From: Reticulitermes speratus
Taxonomy: Eukaryota > Arthropoda > Insecta > Blattodea > Rhinotermitidae
Length of the DNA stretch: 64,000 bases
Reading direction: 5' to 3'
Assembly: GCA_021186555.1 (NCBI GenBank)
Contig: JAJKFL010000042.1
Coordinates: 26,659,521 to 26,723,520 of the forward strand
Positions 45,962 through 57,900 of this stretch are shown here, piece after piece; position 1 is the first letter of the stretch; every line of letters begins with the position of its first letter. The notes under the pieces are model-generated. The model saw only the letters and a list, made by a program, of their open reading frames with translations. It did not search any database and had not been told where the DNA came from. Both the position numbers and the translations under genes were made by a program.

Positions 45962-48900
45962 GTTTGTAGATACCTTAACAAGGACACTGCCTTAGTTCTG
46001 AAATTTGGAATACTATTGACTTTTAAATGAAAGCATGAAGGGTTAATAGTTTTTTTTTTGACTAGATGGCATGTGAAGGTAGCTTAATGGATGGATATGA
46101 ATGAAGATGCAGTTTATAGGAAAATAATGAGTTCTGCAAATAAAGCATATGTTAGAAGCATAGTTACATAGGCTGGTTGAGTGAAATAAAAGTAATGTAA
46201 ATAGGTATAATACAGGTAGTTAATATAGAAGGGAGTACCAGTGTGATAACCAGGCGTTAATCAGTTGGTAGTCCCAATAAATGTTTGTAGTGCATGAACT
46301 CAAACAAGGTAGAGTGCATCTGTTATGAATGTAGGAAACAAGTTCATGTCAAATACTGTGGGACACAGCAAATGGCCTGTTTCAGTTTATTTTGTGAGCT
46401 AATGACTCACTCACTGTAGGAATGGCTTCGGAGCAATAACGACTTGCACAAAAAAACATGCTATTGCATGATCTCCATATTAAATACAACCTGGTTCTTA
46501 TGTTAGTAGTATCTGACTTGTTTACATAAAACTTCGTGTATTACATATCTTAAGATCAGAACTAAAACTGGCTTTCTGTTTTTGATAATGTGTATGTTAA
46601 GCCCAATTTTAATGGGACAACCACCATTTGGGACTTATGTAGTAAATACACTACATGTTACTGTGCAGTGGGTGTCATCATTCTCTACTACTTTAAGAAA
46701 ATATTAAAAAGTGCTTTGGAACATATTCTTATTGATTCTAATTTTTTTTAACAGTATTGACCAACTGCGAGTACCAGAAGAGCCCCCACTTGTTGATGTA
46801 AAATGTGTAAAAGCAAGACCAGGGCTGTTTGACAAGTCTAAAATGCCAGAAACTTCAGACTTGGAGACTCTAAAATTCCTAAGCAAACGAATTATGAATG
46901 AGGAAGTAATAGGAAATCTGAAGTACCGTAGTAGCATTTGGATTGTAAGTATGCAGTGTACAAGTTCATGTTGAACATTGTAAGCTTCCATAAAAGCAAT
47001 GATCAGGAGCCAGTAAGAACTGCCTTTAACCTGTCTCTTATATCTTGTCATTTTTATCTCAGAGTTTCATGAGTAGACATCTGTGACTTTAATTTATGGA
47101 ATTCAGACTGTTTAATCAGTGTTTCACAAACCTTTTTTTGCTGTGGAGCTTTTTTGGTTATGAAAAATCTTGGTGGTTCCCCAGAGCAATAAAAGTCGTA
47201 GCTAAAAATTAAATGTAACGGATCATTTTAAATTATATTAATAATGTACTGTGTACCACTTACATTTTATTTAGTATAACCATAGTACATGGTGCGATGA
47301 ACTAGTTTCCAGACTTTGATTTCAGGCTTCCGCTGCAATGTTGATGAGATGTGCACTTTTCTGGGATATTACGTGGTGTTGTGTGGTAAACAATTACCAC
47401 ACGACGCCACGTAATTTCCCAGAAGAGCGTAGTTTCCAGACTGACCACAAGATGACACTACTGCTGCTAACACAAACTTGTACTGCTAGGCATAGAGATT
47501 GCTGAGTTATTTCCTGCTTGAAATAAGGCTGTAGTACAAGTGATTGTTGAGTATTGTCATGTTAAGTACAATTGTTTGTTGCTGCATCTGTGATTTTGGC
47601 ATACGTAGAAAACAGCAGACTTGAAAGAACAGCATGTCTGCATCAGATTTTACTTTAAACTGGAGAGAAATGCTACAGAAACTTTCAACATTTTGTAATT
47701 AGATATTGGAGAGCAGACATTGGGAAGAAAACAAGTTTTGATGGTTTTCTAAGCTCAGAAGTGGTGTGACCACTGTTGAAGGTGCCTAATGCTCGGGACA
47801 TCCATTGAAGAGAAAAACAGATGGACATGTGGATCAAGCAAGGAAACTTGCTCTTGAAAACAGAAGAATCACAACTGTAAATTTGCCAACATGTTGGAAA
47901 GTTCATTTGGGGTCAGTTTGGAGCAGTTTAAAAGGAAATTTGAGCATGCATCAAATTGCCACCAAATTCATGCCCCTTTGGGTGAGTGAGGAGCAGAAGT
48001 AGAATTGTGTCAACATGTGCCAGAACCTTCAACGGAGGCTGGAAAGAGACTGAGAATTCCATGTTGCTTCTTGCTTTTCTTAATATGGCATTAAAGGGAA
48101 GGAGTTTTGACTGAAGCAAAATTGCAGGATGCACTTGCCAATTTTCAAACAGAAGGTCAGTATTGATTGTATGGAGAAATGAATTCAGTCTGGAAAGTAT
48201 TTTATTGCACCACGTACTAAATGTTTTATTGAAGAGAGGTTATTAATATCCTTTATATATTTTTGTATATTTGATGTTAAGAATGAGTTTTTCAAAGCCC
48301 TCTGATGTAACTGTTTTGTGTAATCACTGTGAATTCCACTCATGATGATTGTGAAACCACTGAAACCAGCTGGAAAAGGTAAAGTATTTTATAATGTTGG
48401 TATCAATGAAGTTGTGGACTATAATGATTATAGTAAATAAAGTAATGGAATGTGTTTATGTTAATCAAAAATCTGTTTGAACACATTGACATGTAATGAA
48501 ATTAAACTGAATTTATTGGTTTGTGGCAAAGTTTATTGTGGTGTATTTGGTTTGTGAACCATAATTTGAATAATTTCTCTGGGTTCATCTTTTTAAACCT
48601 TAATGTGTAGGGAGCTTTATAAATACAGTTTGTTAGTGGCAGTGACTGTCATAATTAAAGCAACTTCCAGTTTCTCTTACTGAAGAAATGAAGGAGCTAT
48701 TTATTTGCAAAGTGACTTACAAGATAAGTGATTCCAGAATTGCAGAAATACTGATATGTTTGTCCACTTTCTGTGTGTGTCTATGGAGACATGTACTGAT
48801 ATTTTGTTAGTCTGACCCCCTGTTAAACAAGATTGCTCCAACAGAATGCACATATTTTCAAAATATTTTTTTTTCTGCTGCCTTGATTTGATCTCTTAGG

Positions 48901-51900
48901 GTGCAAATCTAATCATTCTTCAGATCTCACATTACGTGGAGTTAGAAATTATTTTTTCGTGTGTGTGTTTATGCATCAGAATCTTTCAAGAAGTTTTGGG
49001 TGAAAGGTGTTGACAGATGGTTTGTCATGATCTTTCAGTCATTCACCAGGTTTATGCTTGTAATGTAAATAATTATAACAATTTAATTAAAACGAGCCAT
49101 GTGTATGGTACAGAAATCAAATTTAAAGACTATATTAGACTATTGCACTTTGGTATGTAATCTTAGCAGGTCAGTATTTAAAATTTAGTTTTTCAGTAGT
49201 ATGAAAAATATTTCTATGAAGCAAAAACTTAGTCTATGTGAAAGTGAATTTTAAGTTCTAAGTAGACATAATTGCGTTTTTGATCCCCAGGTGCTTCTGT
49301 TGAAAACTGCTGTTAATTGGTGTGTTAGAAATATTTTCCTGCAATAACTGTGAACAGTGAAATTCACAATAAGTCATTGACTCTGATGAATATAATATAT
49401 ATGTACCCTTTGAATAAATTACATATTATTGTTTCCCCACAGTTTTGTGCTTCCACTTATATTAATAACGTCACTGATCTTTTCTTTGGGAGGCATTAGC
49501 TTGTGGAAATAAGAAATCTGTTGCTAGGCCTTGTGAAGTGTTGATGAACAGCGAGGTGCAGGCTGAGGTGGGCTGTAACTTAGACTGATTTTAGATGATG
49601 AGATATGGGATGTATGTCATGAAGATATGTCATGGGAAACTTTGCAGAGAAAATGTGTGATGTATTGTTGGGGATTCAAGCATGTATAAGTGAAACGACA
49701 AATAGCAGATTTGCAAATGTGCAGGGCTGACTGTAGCACTATCAGACTGCGTATTAATTTATTGTAATAGCAAAATGTTAAATGTGATTATCAGTTTTGT
49801 TTCATTAAACCAAGTATATCCACCATTACCTGATTAAAGTTCTAGTTATTTTTACTTCCTTAAAGAGATTGAGTTTAATGTACTGGAAACACTTGACTAA
49901 ATGGGAGTAAAAATACTTGATTGAAATTAATACTCATTTTATATGAAACTTTCTATTTTTAGCTGTAAACATCTCTTAACATGTCATTGTGTTATAAAAC
50001 CAATTTTTATTCCAAGAATTTCTAATTTTGTGTAATTTAAAAATGGTAAGTAATTAAATAATTCTATATATATTTTATCATATGAAAGTATCTTAGTCTC
50101 TTTTATATTTGTATAGCTTTTTATAAAGTATAAGAAGTGGATCTGTTGACCTACATATGGATTTTTATTCTATTATATTTTTAAAATTAATGACATTAAC
50201 ATGATGTTTCTGGAGTAGAAATGGGCTAGGTGTACTTCTCTGTATTACTTATTTGAGGTCTTCTTTTGATGCATTATTAAGTTATTTTATTTTTTTATTT
50301 ATATTCTGAAGAGAAGTCTCAACTCAGTGTTGCCAAGCCTGTCATGCATATCGTATATAGGTCAGTGTAATAAAAAACTTGAATTTATCCCTGGTCTGCA
50401 GTGTAGGTAATTAGAAAGTTGTTAGTAAATAAAAGAAAGTAGTGAACTGATGTTCTGGCCAAGTAAAAGTTCAGTCTGAATTATCAGAGTCCATAAGAAT
50501 GAATAGAGGAGTGAGGTAAGGTGAGGCATGGCATGCCTTATCATGTGTTACCTTGGAGAAAGTGGTGAGAGACACTGGAATTAAAATCAGTGGAAAAATA
50601 TGCTGTAAATCTGTGCAAAGACTGGCATATGCAGACAGTATTGTTATAGTAGGCCAAATGCTACCAACAATGAAAGAAGCCCTTGAACTTCTGGATAAAG
50701 CAGCTTAAAAAATGGGACTTGATGTTAACTGAAATAAAATATATGACTGCTGGTCATTGAAGGACCCCAGCACTATGCAAGAGTATATTTTCAAAAGAAT
50801 AGATCAGTTTGTATACCTTGGCTCAGTTTTGACAAATGGCGATGATATTAGTACAGAGATTGGCATAAGCCTTCTTACTGGCAACAAATGTTATTTTGGA
50901 CTGCAGAGGCTTCTGCAGTCCAGGCTTCTATTGAGAAAATTATGATGTATAAAACTTATACATGTGGTATTCTTATATGGTTGTGATGCACGAACCATTT
51001 CAAAAACAGAAGAAAAGAGACTCAGAATTTTTTAAAGAATCTTAAGAAAGCTCTAGAGTCTGGTAGGGGAGGAAGGTGTCTGGCAGATGAGGTATAAGTA
51101 TGAATTACACTACTGTTTTAAAGAACAAGATATAGCTGTCATGGAGGTTGCAAGAGTGAGATGACTTGGACATGTTATAAGGATGGAAGAGGCAAATATA
51201 CCTAAATGACTCCTGTTTTCTGAGTCCTGATGTCACAGATGAGCAGGGTCACCAAAACTATGATGGTTGGATTTTGTGACATGACCTAGCAGTTGTTGGT
51301 ATTAGGAATTTGGAAAGGAGAGCCAAAGACCAAGAAAAGTCACAGAAAACTGTTGAAAGAGCTATGGCCCACTCAAGGCTGTTATGTTGCTGCTGATGGT
51401 GATGGTGATGGTGATGATGATGATGAGTTAGCTGAACTGATGAGAGTTAATTTAATGCTCAGAATTCTGACAGGCAATTTAGGGATTTAGTCTACAGGTA
51501 TTAATCTGTTATCTCTAAAGTACCTAATAAAACTGATTGATACATTATTTGTCTATCCTTGAGTCCATGTGAATTCTTTTCCGATATTTAAGTGAAATGT
51601 TCTTTCAACTTCTATTTCAGACTGATACTGTGAATAAGGCCCGAGATCTAAAAGTAGGAAAGCAATTCCTTGTTATTATACGCGTCTATGAACCTTTCCG
51701 TCACAAAATTGGCATTCGCAACAACCACCCACCTCGCTGCAATCAGGAGATAGTTCTGCTAGGACATCAGATGCTGAGTGACCTACGGGATAAGATTCAT
51801 TGTCCTTCTGACTTTGCTGTGGCAGGAGAACTGAGTGAAAATCCAGATGCAGACCTCACACAAAGAACAATGGTGAGTACAAACTTCATACTACTTCACA

Positions 51901-54900
51901 TTATTTTCACCATGCATTTTGATTCAATCAGCAGTATTATAACCAACAAATGCACTTTTTGTATTTCTGTTACACTTTTTACCCTATGTATGTTTCGGCT
52001 GTGGTCCAGCCATCATCAGGGGTACACTAGTAGGTTCACTTCACTGGCACTAGTTCATTTGGTATTATCACACGTTATCACAATGTTTTTGTAGCTTTTG
52101 TTCACTTTCAAATGCAGTTTGTGTTCGTCTTGCGTCAGAAGCTCGAGGTATAACACTCCGGGTTGCAGTTATAAAACGGTATCTCGTTGGTAGTAGTTGA
52201 AACATTAAAGTTGTTAAAATTGTTAAAAATTGTTGAAATTACTGGCAGATGGTTTTTTTATATTGGATGTTGATATCCAATATAAAAAAACCATCTGCAA
52301 GTTTACTTCAAACAGACAAATAATGCATTATAATTTCTTATTCAAGTAGTGGAATAAACATCTCACATGTTTTGTACCTCTAAATCGCTCTATTATGTAT
52401 AAAATTATATCTCTATAAAGAATGCTATCAAGGTTGTGATCTCTTAAGTTATGATGCCACGTGGTATGGTAGCTGGCTGCCAACATTTATTTCTTATATT
52501 ATTTTGTGTATAATCCTGTACTAAAATAATATTTTCTGTGCAAAATAAAAGTACTTTTTTATTGCAACATATTTTATTAAATTCATCTTACGTTATGTAT
52601 GGCTGCAGAACGTCATAAACTGCAAAAAAGAACCTTGTGTGCATTGTATTCTTAGGAATCGTGAATGCATATTGAAGAGATGTAATGCCATCCCCACTGG
52701 CTAGGTGTCATAATGTCGGCTCCAGATTCATCTTTGCCGGTATTGATGTTCTGAAAAGGTTTCACGTTTTTGTGTTTTGGACCCGACCATTTTGCAGCTC
52801 TTCAAACCTGGCATTGGACATCCTCGTGCGATTTCTGTATGATGTCTGGTTTTCTTTGGCCAGTTCTTTTAAACGTGTTGCCAAAGCTCCACGTCATCTT
52901 CTGTTTATCCACTTTCTTGTCCATACAGATTGCTTTTTCCAGTTACACTTTGCAAACAAATAACTAGAAATCACACAGCTTAAGACTGCAAAAACACATC
53001 ACACACCAGCTCAAACCACAGCTCTTGGGGCTATATTAATCTCAACTGTCCAGTTAGACTTGATTCCACAACTGTCCTAATGTGACCCAGCCTTAAGTTT
53101 GTACTCTGTGTGTGCATGCGCACATGTGTTTTTATGTATGTGTGTGTGTGTGTGGGGGGGGGGGGGGTGCATGTGCGATTAATTATTTGGTCCCCAAAAC
53201 TGTTACATGAAGTGGCAGTTGAGTTATTGGTTGTATGGCAGATTGCACCGTGTTGTTGGAAGAACCCACATTTCTTCACATCACTTAAATTTCATTAAAA
53301 AAAAAGTGACAATCTGTCCACCGTATCCTGAATGTACTGTATCAGAAAAGAAGATCGGTCCATTTACTCTTGTTGCACTAATGGTGCACCATACCACAGT
53401 TTTAATGTCATGTAATGTTACTTAGCGTATTAGTCTGGGATTTTCTTCTGATCGATATTTCTTACTTTGAGTATTACATGGCTGTTTATGTAGAACCATG
53501 CTTCATCTGTAGCATAAGTTAGCAATAGATCAACTTTACCACTACACGTTATGTCACAGAACCAGTTACAAAATAGTTTCATCTGAACGAACACATCTTG
53601 TTTGCTGTGCTTGTTCTTTAACAAGGAATCTATTGCTCAAAATTTAGTTATTTGATATAGTGTTTATTTTGAAGGAAATGGGTCACCAGCAAACTGTTTT
53701 CAAAATTTGCTACAACAATTTGTGTAGGATTTCTTGCGTACATAAATTAGCACAATAAAAATGCATGTTATCACACTGTTTTGCATATTCACTAATAACA
53801 CCAACATTTTATAACACAAAGAGCATCTATATTGCACTGTGGTTCAAGGGATTGTAGCATCTGTCATCATCGCCATCGAGACTGAGAAAGGCAGGTGTAT
53901 GGGGCATCATTCTGAGCTAAGGTGGTGTGAGGATAGAATGCTAGTAGATTTGATGTTATATAATCTGATTTACTGATGGCATTGTACATACCCCATAAAG
54001 AGAAACTAATCTGTTTAGGCTGTAGTATGTCTGTTTTGCTAAGAGCCTGAATCTCCACGGGTTTGACGTAGTGAGAGGAGTGCCCATCTGTTCTGCCTTG
54101 TGATGTATGGGGCATTGTATAAGAATGTCGCTTTTGTCTATGTATTGTTAAAGTCTCATAATCTTTTGAGCTGTGCTGATGGATGCTGATGTCCAGTAAC
54201 TCGCATTTGCTGGAGTGTTCAGGCATACTGTGCATGGTCTGTACGTGGTTTAAAAGATCTGTGTGTGTGAGTACCATAGACTAGCAAGCAGACCAAATAA
54301 GTGAATCACTTTGTACTGGTATATCGCTGCCACCATATAAGAAAGAGCGCTCAACAGCAAAAGGATCAACAAGTAGTCAGTGTACGCCGAATTTCTATCT
54401 GCGTAGTTCCGAGCGCACACAGTGATCAGCTGTTGGCGTAGCCTGAAGCGGGTTGCCTATCTTCGCAGGAGTGGGGTAAGGAGAGATGCTAAAGGAAGGG
54501 GGGAGTATGTTCGGCAATCTTCGGGTGGGTAGGCTCGGTCGGCTTCGTGAGGGTGTGGTTTCTTTGTGTGCAACTATGTACTCTGTTCACCGAAAACAAA
54601 GAGTACTAGCATTTAATCACACTTACCCGACACTTGTGATTTACGTAATAAATTAACTGCAATTAATTAGAAGTAATATATTATAAAATTCACCAAAAAT
54701 ATGAAAGTGTAGCCATACAACACTATAGTGTAAATATAATGATTTGGCTATCTAATAAAACAATAATAAAGGTATTTTGAACCAAAACAACTGGGTAAAA
54801 ATAAATTCTTTCAGAAGGAGACACAAATCTGAACTAATACAACAAAATAATTAAAGTAAAACAATGCTTTTCTAGTAGAATGATACAAGCGGTTCAGTAA

Positions 54901-57900
54901 ATTACCCGTCCTAAATTCAGGAAACTAAAAGAATTTAGCACTTTAACGTTGCTTCATAGTAATTTACCGCAATATTTCCAGATTAACAACCGCTTACCTC
55001 CAGTGTTAAATTTTTGTCCACAGTTCCTTTGTTTCTTTGTCCCTTTGTCCTCAAAATTGGCCAAACCGTGACTACGTCCTTCCTACTAAGAGGTTTCCAG
55101 ACAAGTGCTGGGACCAGCGACTGCTCCCTGGATCGCCGTCCGAAATGTTTACGTAAATTCATCAACGTGATTGGCTATCGCTAAACCCCTGCATCATTTC
55201 ACTAGACAAAGCACTGCTTTACGAACAGAATGCTGAGGGTAGAGGGAGGAAAAAACTACACACACACAAAGATCTGAAATTAAAATAGACAAAAAAAACT
55301 ACCCCATGGAAAATTCCACTGTCTAACTACTTATCCACTACAATTTGATTGGATGCTTGATTTTTTAGGTTGTAGCTTGACATCTAGCATAAAAAATTAT
55401 ACTTTCTTCCTAGTAAAAGATGATACTTTAAATCATACTTCTGGGGATAACACAGTCCACTGACCTCTGCTTAAAGAGTTTATTTTTGTTCATTCCAGGT
55501 TGATTTGATATTTAGGCATTCTTTTCATAGTAGGTGGGGAAGGAAAGAAAACCTTTTATGGTCATGTTTGTCCTTCTGTCTGGCTGTCTGTCTGTGTCTC
55601 TCTCTCTCTGGCCTAGTATCAGCACCTTTACTGTAAGTTAAATTTCATACTGAAGACTTTTAACTAGAAGTTGTTTGGCAATTGTGATTTTTGGCCATGT
55701 TGTACATAATAAAACCTAGTTTACAGAAAGCCATATACCGATTTTTCTGTGTGTCTCAGATGCTATTTAAATTGAGTATGTTTTTTTGGCAAATTTGGCC
55801 TTCAGCCGCATTGATCCACAAAAAAGCACAGTTTTTACATAAGGTCATAAATGTTCTTACTATGTATCCCATAGCCATTTTGCATGTTATGTTGAAATTC
55901 AGTCTAGGAGACTCCTACCAAAACTTGTGATGTTCAGATTTTTAGACATTAATCCATCTTCATTGTTTGCATCGCATTGTGCTGTATGATGAGGCATTTA
56001 ATTGAAATATTAGGTTTTGTTTTGTGCACAACACTTTCTTGTATTATATTATTATTTATGTAAACATAATAATTATAGTAGAATATCTGACTGCTACAAT
56101 CATTTTGCGACCTGCGTAGGTCATCTTCAGGTTATTCTTAATGTAAGGAGGTTTTTTTGTTTGTTTATTGTACTTACATTCTCGTATAACACTGCTTGGT
56201 GATCACATTACCAAGCACCCATACCTCCATTCCACCTCATGCCATCATGATGTGCGCAAAGACATCTGCACATTATGGAGTGTTCCCTTTCCAGTCTTGC
56301 TTCTTTTATGTGTTCAGTCATGTATTCATAAGACTTGCAACTTGTAATTGTTAATAGATGGTGTTTTGCACTTATCAACCTCTTATATTGTATTTGATTA
56401 TACAGGTGTCGAGCTGGCAGCAGAACCCACTCATGAAATCTACAAACCTGCTCACAGAACTGCATTAACTTAACCGCATGTTAGAGCAGGTGTTGGAAAC
56501 TACTTCCTTCAGCTCTTAGATGTACTTGACACTTGTTGAACAGATTATTGAAATCTGTTTGAAATTCTAGTCTAGAAGTTGCTGATACTTTATGCCTGAT
56601 GATTTCGTTAAGCTCATCTGTGTGTGTGTTTGTGTGTCCGTGCGCGCGCGTGCTTGCGTGTGTGCATGCCAGTAGGCTGTCTCTTTATTTTCAGTATTTA
56701 CATGAACATTTAAATAATGTTATGTGTAAAATAATTTAGCAATGGAACAACTTCACCATTATGCGCTGTTTCACAGAAGCAGTTTACAAAACCATATGCT
56801 AGGAAAAGACTCCATGAGTTTTTACACAACTGTAAACTTGTATGGTTTCAAGTGAAGGATTTTTGTAGATGCATGTACAAATGACTTTGGTACACTGGTT
56901 TCCTGGAATAAGTGTCTTGAAGGTTTTTGTAGACATGCTTCTAAATGTACTCAAATATCTTGTAATGTTTCCTCTGAAAGAACACATTGTGATCTGTTTA
57001 GCTTCTCGTTTAACAAGGAACATGTGGTTTGAAATTTGTTCTTAAGTCGATATATTGTTGATTTGAAAGGAATTGAAACACTGACTTCTAATGTTGCTAT
57101 GGCACCTTTTATTGGGTCTTTTAAGGGTTTCTACAATAAGTAAAACCTCTATATTACACTGCACTGCATATTCATGAATGAAAACAGTGATTTGTATCAC
57201 AATAAAAAGCCTCTGTGTTACACTGTACAACAAAACACAATTTACTTATATTACACCCAGCATATGTAATGGGACAGTGAGTAAGCACACTCATTGTAAT
57301 TGAATGCATCACGATAAGACAGTGGCATGTGAGTCATAGTGTGCCCATTCAGGTTGCCAAGTGCATGGATTTGGCTTGCATATGGATCACCCACATGTTT
57401 GTGGGTTATGTTACCAACTTCTGTTCAGGGTAAGATTAAGACATTATAATGTCTCCTGTAATCCAAGTCATTACACAGTTCTGAGGCCTGACTTTCTGTT
57501 CACAGGATGTTTACAAGTCAGGTTTCATCTTCATTGAAGACACTTTCTACAGTGATTTTAGGCACCATTCAAATCTTGACTATAGCCACGTAATCAGGAA
57601 GTGGGCTGTTACTCATGGGTTAGGACCATTTAAGACTGCTTTGATGGAGAACACAAAATTTGAAGACCTTACAGTCAGAATGGGATATCCGTATGTGTAT
57701 CAGCATCAAGGGAACTGTGAACATTTGATAGTGTTTAGTGATGCCAGGTAAGTCAAAAACATTTGGTGTAGGATTACCCTGCAATTGGAGGCAATATGTT
57801 CCTCCAAACTGTTGGTAAATTTATGCCAGGCTACATGGTGTCACGTCTTGAAAGATAGTATTCTTGTATGGTAATCATCTATCATAAAACTGAATTGAAT

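Larger units (their letters stand above)
46945..51620 (+). other. SNAPC3 intron 2 (4.7 kb)
   Basis: Holds a palindromic hairpin (47359-47424), a mariner transposase remnant (47637-48120) and an RTE-like reverse transcriptase remnant (50490-51440). The remainder (about 48121-50489) is AT-rich with nothing recognised. Confidence 0.85.
51873..57505 (+). other. SNAPC3 intron 3 (5.6 kb)
   Basis: Contains two hammerhead-like motifs (51993-52040, 56105-56130), a perfect hairpin (52245-52298), two mariner-like pseudogenes (53030-53870, 56462-57250) and a more GC-rich block at 54300-55160 that I could not identify. Between 52300 and 53030 and between 55170 and 56090 nothing else was recognised. Confidence 0.8.

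Noticed and set aside
47685-47906. Minus-strand frame of 73 codons
   Set aside because: Shadow of the plus-strand mariner transposase remnant.
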